IMG/VR virus record: IMGVR_UViG_3300025407_000799
Coordinates: 1-64,000 of that record
Source: a virus
Direction: 5' to 3' (one strand)
DNA: 64,000 nt
Shown here: piece by piece, positions 31,882-38,402 of the stretch
Layout of the letters: each line of letters opens with the position of its first letter
How positions within the stretch are numbered: the first letter of the stretch is position 1
Program-made: the position numbers and the translations under genes
The notes under the pieces: model-generated
The model's database searches: none
Told to the model about the DNA's origin: nothing
Seen by the model: the letters and a program-made list of their open reading frames with translations, nothing else

Positions 31882-32533
31882 AATAGACGAGCTATCATTT
31901 GATAGTAAATCTTTCTTTTTACCAAGCCATTCGATTAAAATTCATCGTTCACAGTTTGATAAAACTCTTTCTGCAAAGATATCAGAAATTATTTTACTAG
32001 AAGAATTTAATATACTTATAGGTACAAAAAAACCTGATCATGAAAAAGATGCAAGTTGGCTAACTGGGAGGCTTGGCGAGTATAATTTATTTGATTTCGA
32101 TTATCCAGAAATACAAGAATTTAAATCTTTTGTACGAGATCAATTTATCGATTATTCCAATAAAGTAGGACATACTATACCTAACAAAACATATATCCAA
32201 TGTTGGGCTAACATACTACGGAATAATGGAAGAAAAATAACAGCACATCACCATTGTACGGCTCATTCCGATGCGCCTCAAGAATATGCATACGTATCAG
32301 GAAATGTGTGTATACAAACTAACCACACTATGACTTATTATAAAAATCCTTTTAATGATTCAAAAGTAGGAATTTATAATATAGTAGGAGAATTAATATT
32401 GTTTCCATCTCATATTATACATTGGACTGATAATAACAACGACCCTGAACCTAGAATAAGCATAGCATTTGACATTATAACAGACAAAGTGTATAATATG
32501 ATAGATAATAAAAATTTTAGAGAATTAACATGA
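31874..32533 (+). CDS. 2-oxoglutarate/Fe(II)-type oxygenase-like protein
   Basis: 219 residues. The region ITAHHHCTAHSDAPQEYAYV - SGNVCIQTNHTMTYY - GELILFPSHIIHWTDNNN - RISIAFDI follows the double-stranded beta-helix of small phage and marine-bacterial 2OG oxygenases: iron-binding His near 137, distal His in HIIHW, and the 2OG-binding Arg in RISIAFD. Such enzymes hydroxylate proteins, nucleotides or small molecules; in a DNA-modification operon base hydroxylation is possible but unproven. The gene is slightly more AT-rich than its neighbours. ATGA-like overlaps at both ends. Confidence 0.65.
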   Translation: MSKIDELSFDSKSFFLPSHSIKIHRSQFDKTLSAKISEIILLEEFNILIGTKKPDHEKDASWLTGRLGEYNLFDFDYPEIQEFKSFVRDQFIDYSNKVGHTIPNKTYIQCWANILRNNGRKITAHHHCTAHSDAPQEYAYVSGNVCIQTNHTMTYYKNPFNDSKVGIYNIVGELILFPSHIIHWTDNNNDPEPRISIAFDIITDKVYNMIDNKNFRELT

Positions 32534-33378
32534 GCAAAATTAAGATAGCGGAACTTTTCTACTCTATACAGGGAGAGGGTAGATATATGGGGGTGCCCAG
32601 CGTGTTCCTTAGAACTTTCGGCTGTAATTTCCGCTGTGCAGGATTTGGTATGCCTAGAGGCGAATCAAGTACAGAAGCAGAAGACATTGCTACCGTAGTA
32701 CATCATTATAACAAATACGAAGAATTACCTTTAGTAAGCACCGGATGCGATAGCTATGCTAGCTGGCATCCTAGTTTTAAAGAACTTAGTCCAATGCTTA
32801 CTAGCGATGCTATAGTAGACCGCATTATGGAGATTCTGCCACACAATGAATGGCTAGACGAGCATCTAGTTATTACGGGCGGTGAGCCATTACTAGGTTG
32901 GCAACGTGCTTATCCAGACTTGCTAGAACACGACAAGATGAAAGGCTTGAAAGAGATTACATTTGAAACAAATGGTACTCAAAAACTAACTCCTGAATTT
33001 AAACATTATCTAGGAGAATGGACTGCTGAGTCTTGGGATAGAGAAGTTACATTTAGTGTAAGTGCTAAGTTGCCATGTAGCGGTGAAAAGTGGGAAGAAG
33101 CAATCCTACCAGAAGTAGTGTGCGAGTACGAACAAGTTGGCACAGCATATCTTAAATTTGTAATTGCTACCGAAGAGGATAGAGATTACGCATTAAAGGC
33201 CGCAAGTGAATATCGTGCGGCTGGGTTTAAAGGACACGTTTACTTTATGCCAGTAGGCGGTGTTGAAAGTGTTTATAATTTAAATGCTAAGTCAGTGGCA
33301 TTGATGGCAATGCAACAAGGTTTACGTTACAGTGATCGGTTACAAGTGCCATTATTTAAAAATGAGTGGGGAACCTAA
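32530..33378 (+). CDS. queE: QueE-like 7-carboxy-7-deazaguanine synthase (radical SAM)
   Basis: 282 residues. QueE uses a [4Fe-4S] cluster and SAM to convert carboxytetrahydropterin to CDG. FYSIQGEGRYMGVPSVFLRT is diagnostic of the family, and LVITGGEPLLGWQ is the SAM-binding GGEP motif. The cluster cysteines are Cys32 and Cys36 (GCNFRC) and apparently Cys73 (STGCDSY, in place of the family CDT). The 36-residue gap between the second and third cysteine is far longer than the two residues of the usual CxxxCxxC. It is the last enzyme of the pathway seen; QueC is absent from the window. Confidence 0.88.
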   Translation: MSKIKIAELFYSIQGEGRYMGVPSVFLRTFGCNFRCAGFGMPRGESSTEAEDIATVVHHYNKYEELPLVSTGCDSYASWHPSFKELSPMLTSDAIVDRIMEILPHNEWLDEHLVITGGEPLLGWQRAYPDLLEHDKMKGLKEITFETNGTQKLTPEFKHYLGEWTAESWDREVTFSVSAKLPCSGEKWEEAILPEVVCEYEQVGTAYLKFVIATEEDRDYALKAASEYRAAGFKGHVYFMPVGGVESVYNLNAKSVALMAMQQGLRYSDRLQVPLFKNEWGT

Positions 33379-33379
33379 A

Positions 33380-33523
33380 ATGTTTTTTATGTCTTGTTTT
33401 ATAATTGGTTGGATAGTATTAATATTATTATTATTGCGTTGGGTAAAAAATGTACCGACAGCATGTACTGGAAATTGTAATCAAGGACGTAACTGTACAT
33501 GTAGAGAGAAAAAAGATGATTAA
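33380..33523 (+). CDS. Small membrane protein with Cys-rich tail
   Basis: 47 residues from the ATG 1 base after the queE stop. One membrane segment (CFIIGWIVLILLLLRWV) is followed by a tail CTGNCNQGRNCTC, seen in other small phage and plasmid proteins. The tail could hold metal or disulphides. Function unknown. The stop overlaps the next start by 8 bases. Confidence 0.6.
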   Translation: MFFMSCFIIGWIVLILLLLRWVKNVPTACTGNCNQGRNCTCREKKDD

Positions 33524-33953
33524 AAACTTATTTAGAAAATGGTTAGGTATTGACCAATTACAAGCCGAAAAAGAAGCACTTCAAATTGTTAGAGATAAAG
33601 CAGTTGCCGAAACTTATTTGGCTCAGCAACGAGAAGAACAAGCAAAAATGGATCCAAAAACTCGTGCAACCGCTAGAGGAGAGCCCTGGGTAGCTGTATT
33701 GGATACTCATGTTAATAAAGATAATGTTAGAAATGGCTTCTTTGAACTTGACTGGAATGATGAATTTATAGTACAATTAAAACAAGCTGGATACGGCTTT
33801 GAAGGCGATCCAGATGAAGAAATCGTAGACCGTTGGTTCAGAGATTTAGCCGGCAATATGCTTGCAGAAGCAGGTATTGCAGAACCAGAACGTGTCGGTG
33901 CTGGATTTATTAATGTAAGTAAAATAGGTGGCGGAAAAGCTGAAGTTAAATGA
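33516..33953 (+). CDS. Conserved phage-type protein
   Basis: 145 residues from ATG 33516, which overlaps the previous gene by 8 bases; the frame is open further upstream but would overlap it more. A helical start (LQAEKEALQIVRDKAVAETY) leads to GEPWVAVLDTHVNKDNVRNG and FFELDWNDEFIVQLKQAGY, DPDEEIVDRWFRDLAGN, a combination seen in marine T4-like phages without known function. ATGA overlap with the RNase H gene. Confidence 0.6.
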   Translation: MIKNLFRKWLGIDQLQAEKEALQIVRDKAVAETYLAQQREEQAKMDPKTRATARGEPWVAVLDTHVNKDNVRNGFFELDWNDEFIVQLKQAGYGFEGDPDEEIVDRWFRDLAGNMLAEAGIAEPERVGAGFINVSKIGGGKAEVK

Positions 33954-34969
33954 CGTATATTTTAGTTGATACTGCAAATACATTCTTTCGTGCTAGGCAC
34001 GTTGTTCAAGGGTCAGCCGATATTAAGCTCGGCATGGCATTTCACATTACACTTAACAGTATCAAGAAAGCATGGAATGACTTCGGTGGTACTCATGTAG
34101 TATTCTGCCTCGAGGGTCGAAGCTGGCGTAAGGACTATTATAAACCTTACAAAGCTAATCGACAAGAAACTCGTGCAGCTATGACACAAAAAGAACAAGA
34201 TGAAGATAAATTGTTCTGGGAAGCATTTGACGAATTTAAAAATTTCATTGTAGAGAAAACTAACTGTACTGTAATGCGTCATGAAAACTTAGAAGCAGAT
34301 GATTTGATTGCAGGTTGGATACAAGCACATCCGCATAGCAAACACGTTATTATTTCGACAGATGGAGATTTTGCACAATTAGTAAGTCCTACTGTTAGTC
34401 AGTATAACGGTGTAGGTGATTTACATATTACACACGAAGGAATCTTTGATGCCAAAGGTAAACCCGTTAAAGACAAAAAGACAGGCGAGCCAAAACCAGC
34501 ACAAGACCCGGAGTGGATGTTATTCGAGAAATGTATGCGTGGTGATACCAGTGATAATGTCTTCTCGGCGTATCCAGGTGTGCGTACTAAAGGTTCTAAA
34601 AACAAAGTTGGTCTTACTGAAGCGTTCGAAGATCGTAAAGCCAAAGGATTTGCGTGGAACAATCTCATGCTTCAGAGATGGGTTGACCACAATGGCGAAG
34701 AACACCGTGTACTAGAAGATTATCAACGTAATGTACAGTTATGTGACTTGACTGCACAGCCTGACGATATTAAAGAAAAGATTAAAGATACTATCAATAC
34801 TAATGCTAGACCTAAAGAGGTTACGCAAGTTGGTATCCGTATGCTCAAGTTTTGTAATGCTTGGGATATGAAAAAGATCGCTGATAACATTCAGCAATAT
34901 GCAGAACCATTCCAAGCAAAGTATCCTGAAAAAGATCTTACTTGGCGCACACTAACCCAGGAGAATTAA
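33950..34969 (+). CDS. rnh: T4-type RNase H / flap 5'-3' exonuclease
   Basis: 339 residues. It removes Okazaki RNA primers in T4. Acidic metal sites of the flap-nuclease family are present: ILVDTANTFFRA (Asp7), CLEGRSWRKDYYKPYKANR (helical arch), LEADDLI (paired acidic), STDGDFAQL, and GDTSDNVFSAYPGVRTKG, the helix-hairpin segment. The length is near T4 Rnh (305). It acts with the polymerase and clamp encoded 14 kb earlier. The start overlaps the previous stop. Confidence 0.88.
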   Translation: MTYILVDTANTFFRARHVVQGSADIKLGMAFHITLNSIKKAWNDFGGTHVVFCLEGRSWRKDYYKPYKANRQETRAAMTQKEQDEDKLFWEAFDEFKNFIVEKTNCTVMRHENLEADDLIAGWIQAHPHSKHVIISTDGDFAQLVSPTVSQYNGVGDLHITHEGIFDAKGKPVKDKKTGEPKPAQDPEWMLFEKCMRGDTSDNVFSAYPGVRTKGSKNKVGLTEAFEDRKAKGFAWNNLMLQRWVDHNGEEHRVLEDYQRNVQLCDLTAQPDDIKEKIKDTINTNARPKEVTQVGIRMLKFCNAWDMKKIADNIQQYAEPFQAKYPEKDLTWRTLTQEN

Positions 34970-34970
34970 A

Positions 34971-35162
34971 ATGGCAAAACTAGCAAAACTAGCAAAAGTA
35001 AATGAATCGATCACTATCAATCGTTATGATAACGGCTATATGGTTGAAGTTGGAGGACGTGATGAAGAAGGCGAATGGAAAACCGCTAAGATTCTTTGTA
35101 ACTCTGAACAAGATATGCTCGATGTAGTTCAAGAGTGGACTACAATGGATTTGGACAACTAA
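34971..35162 (+). CDS. Small conserved phage-type protein
   Basis: 63 residues, ribosome site CAGGAG. It begins with a repeat of KLA (MAKLAKLAKVNE, three near-identical 9-base units) and continues ITINRYDNGYMVEVGGRD, GEWKTAKILCNSEQDML, a beta-rich fold recurring in T4-like phages. Function unknown. Confidence 0.6.
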   Translation: MAKLAKLAKVNESITINRYDNGYMVEVGGRDEEGEWKTAKILCNSEQDMLDVVQEWTTMDLDN

Positions 35163-35172
35163 GGAGATATCT

Positions 35173-35676
35173 ATGGCTCAGTGGACTGTCAGTACATATT
35201 ATAAAAAATCTTGTCAAGAAGTTGAAACCTACAACCAACGTAACGGTGATGGTAAAGTTACTGTAGTGAATGGATTTCGCTATGGTGAGTGGACTGTAGA
35301 AACTACAGACGAGAATCCTCCAGAATTTGAGTTTGTAGAAGTGCCCGATGGTGATGGTCGTAAAGACAGCATCAATATGTTAGATTGTGAAATCAACAAT
35401 ATCGAAAGTGTTGAACTTGTTGAAATGTTTGACGGCGGTTGTTGGTATGATGTAGATGTTACAGGACTTGATGAAGAAGCTCAAGCAGAAATTGAAGATT
35501 TCCTTGAAGAAAATAGCCCTTACGAATTGGAAGAACGTGAAGACGATCCGTGGATGCAAGGCGACACTGAGTGGTGGATTTGGGGGCCAATTGAAATTAA
35601 AAACGAAAATGGCGACACTGTGCGTATTATCTGTGCAGATGCCGATGGCAATGTTATTGACTTTGTCGAGGAATAA
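35173..35676 (+). CDS. Acidic conserved phage-type protein
   Basis: 167 residues with a strong AAGGAGAT ribosome site. Extremely acidic (EEAQAEIEDFLEENSPYELE, EDDPWMQGDTEWWIWGP), a composition typical of DNA-mimic or inhibitor proteins, but also of many phage early proteins. No motif identified. The stop overlaps the candidate late box that follows. Confidence 0.6.
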   Translation: MAQWTVSTYYKKSCQEVETYNQRNGDGKVTVVNGFRYGEWTVETTDENPPEFEFVEVPDGDGRKDSINMLDCEINNIESVELVEMFDGGCWYDVDVTGLDEEAQAEIEDFLEENSPYELEEREDDPWMQGDTEWWIWGPIEIKNENGDTVRIICADADGNVIDFVEE

Positions 35677-35679
35677 ATA
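35672..35679 (+). promoter_or_regulatory. Candidate T4-like late promoter box
   Basis: AATAAATA, one base from the T4 late consensus, over the stop codon of the acidic gene. With the usual spacing transcription would start near 35685, at the first base of the hairpin that follows. Confidence 0.4.
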
Positions 35680-35683
35680 CGTA

Positions 35684-35716
35684 TATTACTCGGGTGCCGT
35701 CAGGGCCCGTGTAATA
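35684..35716 (+). promoter_or_regulatory. Long leader hairpin before the gene at 35731
   Basis: TATTAC-T-CGGG (35684-35694) pairs with CCCG-T-GTAATA (35706-35716), ten base pairs around one T-T mismatch, leaving an 11-base loop. The ribosome site AAGGAG begins 3 bases after the stem. The GC-rich core stands out in this AT-rich DNA. Confidence 0.65.
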
Positions 35717-35730
35717 CTAAGGAGAAAAAT

Positions 35731-36210
35731 ATGACAGAAATACACGCCAAGCCTATTGTGGATGGTAAGTTTTGGATCGTAGAGCAAGATGGCGCTAAGA
35801 TTGCAACACTACATAAAAAAGAAAATAACAAGTTTGTACTATCAAGTACTAACGGTGAACTAATGTTTAATAAGAAACAAGATCTTACAAAACAGTTCGG
35901 AGAAGGGTTTTTCTTATCAAGTACTAAAGTTAAAGTTACACAAGCAGATCCTAATGAATGCCACGGATTTCCTACTAGTGTAAACCCATACAATGCTATG
36001 TATGATGTACAACGTAAATTACCGTTGTTTACAAAGAGTAATGCTAGTAAGAGTTTGTACTGTGCAGGTTACTACACTATTAAATTTAATAAAGGTTGGG
36101 TTAAAAGTTTTTGCCCTAAAGCAATTACCATAGAACGTAACCCGTTTAAAGGTCCTTTTAAAACAGAATTTGAAATGAAACAGGTATTGAGCAATGTCAA
36201 ATCAGATTAA
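35731..36210 (+). CDS. Conserved phage-type protein
   Basis: 159 residues. KPIVDGKFWIVEQDGAKIAT and the ending CAGYYTIKFNKGWVKSFCPK, ERNPFKGPFKTEFEM match a protein type widespread in T4-like marine phages without known role. A beta-rich domain with a conserved-looking Cys pair. It has a structured leader and its own candidate late promoter, so it is likely well expressed late. It overlaps the next gene by 17 bases. Confidence 0.65.
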   Translation: MTEIHAKPIVDGKFWIVEQDGAKIATLHKKENNKFVLSSTNGELMFNKKQDLTKQFGEGFFLSSTKVKVTQADPNECHGFPTSVNPYNAMYDVQRKLPLFTKSNASKSLYCAGYYTIKFNKGWVKSFCPKAITIERNPFKGPFKTEFEMKQVLSNVKSD

Positions 36211-36439
36211 TTTAACCCCTATTACACAATTTGCACAATCGTTACGTGCTGCAGAATTAAGCCAAAGTAAAGAAGTTAAATTAACTATTCAACAGGCTAG
36301 ATTGTTAAATTTAGCCCTTACTGAATTGTTAGACAAGGTTTCTCAAGATTATGAAACCTTGTTTAACTCACTTAAAAATAATCCATCTACAGAAGTTATT
36401 ACTGTTAGTATGGACGGTGGAGGTTTTAGTAACAAATAA
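36194..36439 (+). CDS. Small conserved phage-type protein
   Basis: 81 residues, all helical: ITQFAQSLRAAELSQSKEVK and QQARLLNLALTELLDKVSQD, with YETLFNSLK. A coiled-coil or helix-bundle subunit is likely. Layout resembles small T4-like phage proteins of unknown role. It starts within the previous gene. Confidence 0.6.
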   Translation: MSNQINLTPITQFAQSLRAAELSQSKEVKLTIQQARLLNLALTELLDKVSQDYETLFNSLKNNPSTEVITVSMDGGGFSNK

Positions 36440-36447
36440 GACTAAAT

Positions 36448-36475
36448 ATATGCGTACATAATTGGATACGCATAT
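36448..36475 (+). promoter_or_regulatory. Perfect 9-bp inverted repeat abutting a start codon
   Basis: ATATGCGTA (36448-36456) pairs with TACGCATAT (36467-36475) around a 10-base loop. The next ATG (36477) lies 1 base after the stem, and no ribosome site is visible between, so the stem could block or guide initiation. A weak ACTAAATA box overlaps its start. Confidence 0.6.
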
Positions 36476-36476
36476 C

Positions 36477-36761
36477 ATGAGTCGACCTAAGCCAAAAGTA
36501 TTATTAGAACATACTAATAAAAGAACTTATAAATCTGAACAGATTTTAGAAGCCGAAGCCATCTGGGCTGTATTTTACAAAAACGAGCCTTTTAATCTAA
36601 AGTCGTTTAATAGTCTTACCAGCTATCCTGGACCAAAATACAAAAAAGTTTCTTTCTCAAATCCTGGCCATGCACATAATTTGGCAAAGAAATTGAATCT
36701 TACATTTGGAACTGAAGATTTCCAAGTTGTCATGTTAACTCAAGGTACTATTGTAAAATGA
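36477..36761 (+). CDS. Small unknown protein
   Basis: 94 residues from ATG 36477; an in-frame TTG at 36462 lies inside the inverted repeat. MSRPKPKVLLEHTNKRTYKS gives a basic start, and AEAIWAVFYKNEPFNLKSFN, NPGHAHNLAKKLNLTFGTED suggests a small alpha/beta domain. Function unknown. ATGA overlap with the next gene. Confidence 0.6.
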   Translation: MSRPKPKVLLEHTNKRTYKSEQILEAEAIWAVFYKNEPFNLKSFNSLTSYPGPKYKKVSFSNPGHAHNLAKKLNLTFGTEDFQVVMLTQGTIVK

Positions 36762-37165
36762 TATCGAGAGATGCTTTGACTAAAATATTCTTACAACAAT
36801 GGGGTAAGAGTATGGACGAAGCAAACACCAAACTATTTTCTCGTAAATGGTGGCAAAGTACTCGTGCTGGAAAGCAAAACAATTTCAGACTGAGTGATGA
36901 AGGTTATGAATTTTTGGTAAAAGAATTGGACCTTAAAGAATACGAAATTCCATTTACCGAACCAATTGAACTTAGTCCTCAAACATTAATCTTTTTGGAA
37001 AGATATATCGATTGTCCGTACTATCTTACTCCAATGTCAATTACTGTCTTTTCAGAACGCAAGGGTTTTGAACTAATGTTGTTTTCAGACGACATCAGAA
37101 AATTTGGCATTATTAAAGCTATGAATGAGCGAGAAAAAGAACTCGCTAATGAAAAAAACAGTTGA
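36758..37165 (+). CDS. Conserved phage-type protein
   Basis: 135 residues. RDALTKIFLQQWGKSMDEAN, LFSRKWWQSTRAGKQNNFRL and SDEGYEFLVKELDL resemble a winged-helix-like layout; the rest forms strands (ITVFSERKGFELMLF). Similar proteins occur in marine T4-like phages with no assigned function. DNA binding is only a guess. The end overlaps the -35 box of the moxR promoter. Confidence 0.6.
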   Translation: MISRDALTKIFLQQWGKSMDEANTKLFSRKWWQSTRAGKQNNFRLSDEGYEFLVKELDLKEYEIPFTEPIELSPQTLIFLERYIDCPYYLTPMSITVFSERKGFELMLFSDDIRKFGIIKAMNEREKELANEKNS

Positions 37166-37190
37166 CATACCTTTGGGTTTCCTATACAAT
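37162..37190 (+). promoter_or_regulatory. Near-consensus promoter for the moxR-like gene
   Basis: TTGACA (37162-37167), 17 bp, TACAAT (37185-37190): eleven of twelve consensus bases. Predicted start near 37197, about 48 bases before the ATG at 37245. Confidence 0.75.
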
Positions 37191-37239
37191 ACATACATCA
37201 ACAGCGTTACTTCGTAACAATTTTAACTTAGTATAGGAA
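37179..37239 (+). promoter_or_regulatory. Inverted repeat joining promoter and ribosome site of moxR
   Basis: TTCCTATAC (37179-37187) is perfectly complementary to GTATAGGAA (37231-37239). The right arm holds the AGGAA ribosome site; the left arm overlaps the -10 box and would be absent from RNA started at this promoter. A small inner stem, GTTAC-TTC-GTAAC (37206-37218), sits in the leader. Confidence 0.6.
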
Positions 37240-37244
37240 CTAAA

Positions 37245-38333
37245 ATGCCAGAAATCAGTAGCCGTACAGTGGGCCCAAGCGGTGCTAAAAAGTCTTTGCG
37301 TAAGGCTTTTCAAAATAAACGTCCAATTTTCCTTTGGGGTCCTCCAGGAATTGGAAAATCGGATATTATCAAACAACTTGGTGTTGAGACTGATTCTCAC
37401 GTAATCGATGTTCGTTTGAGCCTTTGGGAACCTACTGACATTAAAGGTATTCCATACTTTGATTCCAACGATAATACAATGCGTTGGGCACCTCCATCGG
37501 AATTGCCAAGTGCAGAAATGGCAAAAGAACACAAGAACATTATCTTGTTCTTGGATGAAATGAACTCTGCCGCTCCTAGCGTACAAGCGGCGGCTTATCA
37601 ATTGATTTTGAATCGTCGTGTTGGTACATATCACTTGCCAGATAATGTTGTACTAGTTGCGGCAGGTAATCGTGAAACTGACAAGGGTGTTACATTCCGT
37701 ATGCCTGCTCCATTGGCTAACCGTTTTGTTCACTTGGAAATGACTGTTAACTGGGATGACTACTTTGAGTGGGCTGTTGAAAACAAAATCCATAAAGACG
37801 TAGTTGGCTTCTTGAGCTTTTCTAAAAAGAGCTTGTACGACTTTGATCCAAAGTCTAGCTCACGTGCGTTTGCTACTCCACGTTCTTGGAGCTTTGTAAG
37901 CGAATTGCTAACAGATGACGATGTCGATGTAGATACACTTACAGACTTGGTATCAGGTTCTGTAGGCGAAGGTCTTGCAATCAGCTTTATGGCTCACCGT
38001 AAAGTTGCAGGTAAAATGCCTAACCCAACTGATATTTTGTCAGGTAAAGTTAAAAAGATGGATTCCAAAGAAATCTCAGCTATGTATTCTTTAACTGTGT
38101 CATTGTGCTACGAGTTGAAAGATGCTTGCGAGAAAAATGCTAAAAACTGGAATGATATGACTAATAACTTTTTCGAATTTATGATGAATAACTTTGAAAC
38201 TGAATTGGTTATTATGGGTACAAAATTGGCGTTGAGTACTTACAAGTTGCCGTTGGATCCGGACGAAATCAAATGCTTTGACGATTTCCATGCCAAATAC
38301 GGCAAGTATATTAGCCAAGCTACTGAAAAGTAA
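37245..38333 (+). CDS. MoxR-like AAA+ ATPase
   Basis: 362 residues. Walker A GPPGIGKS (32-39), Walker B ILFLDEMNS (Asp104, Glu105), sensor 1 VLVAAGNRE and arginine-finger region MPAPLANRFVHLEM mark the MoxR group, which remodels protein complexes or inserts metal cofactors with a VWA-domain partner. That partner is the next gene. The C-terminal 100 residues are helical and family-specific. It has its own promoter and a structured leader. In bacteria such pairs (RavA-ViaA, NorQ-NorD, CbbQ-CbbO) activate enzymes; the client here is unknown. Confidence 0.88.
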   Translation: MPEISSRTVGPSGAKKSLRKAFQNKRPIFLWGPPGIGKSDIIKQLGVETDSHVIDVRLSLWEPTDIKGIPYFDSNDNTMRWAPPSELPSAEMAKEHKNIILFLDEMNSAAPSVQAAAYQLILNRRVGTYHLPDNVVLVAAGNRETDKGVTFRMPAPLANRFVHLEMTVNWDDYFEWAVENKIHKDVVGFLSFSKKSLYDFDPKSSSRAFATPRSWSFVSELLTDDDVDVDTLTDLVSGSVGEGLAISFMAHRKVAGKMPNPTDILSGKVKKMDSKEISAMYSLTVSLCYELKDACEKNAKNWNDMTNNFFEFMMNNFETELVIMGTKLALSTYKLPLDPDEIKCFDDFHAKYGKYISQATEK

Positions 38334-38349
38334 TTCGGTATAGTCTTAT

Positions 38350-38378
38350 TTGACAGGACCTTAGGGTCCTGTTATAAT
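38350..38378 (+). promoter_or_regulatory. Consensus promoter with palindromic spacer before the VWA gene
   Basis: TTGACA (38350-38355), 17 bp, TATAAT (38373-38378), a full match. Within it, ACAGGACC (38353-38360) and GGTCCTGT (38365-38372) form a perfect 8-bp palindrome around TTAG, filling the spacer to the edge of the -10. It could be an operator, or a terminator hairpin for moxR. The ATG at 38403 has AAAGGAG upstream. Confidence 0.8.
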
Positions 38379-38402
38379 ATATACATATAGTAAAGGAGTA
38401 TC

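Noticed and set aside
32530-33378. QueC or a QueC fusion within the pathway operon
   Set aside because: None of the neighbouring products contains the SGGxDS nucleotide-binding loop of QueC. The phosphoribosyltransferase at 28963 is a different fold.
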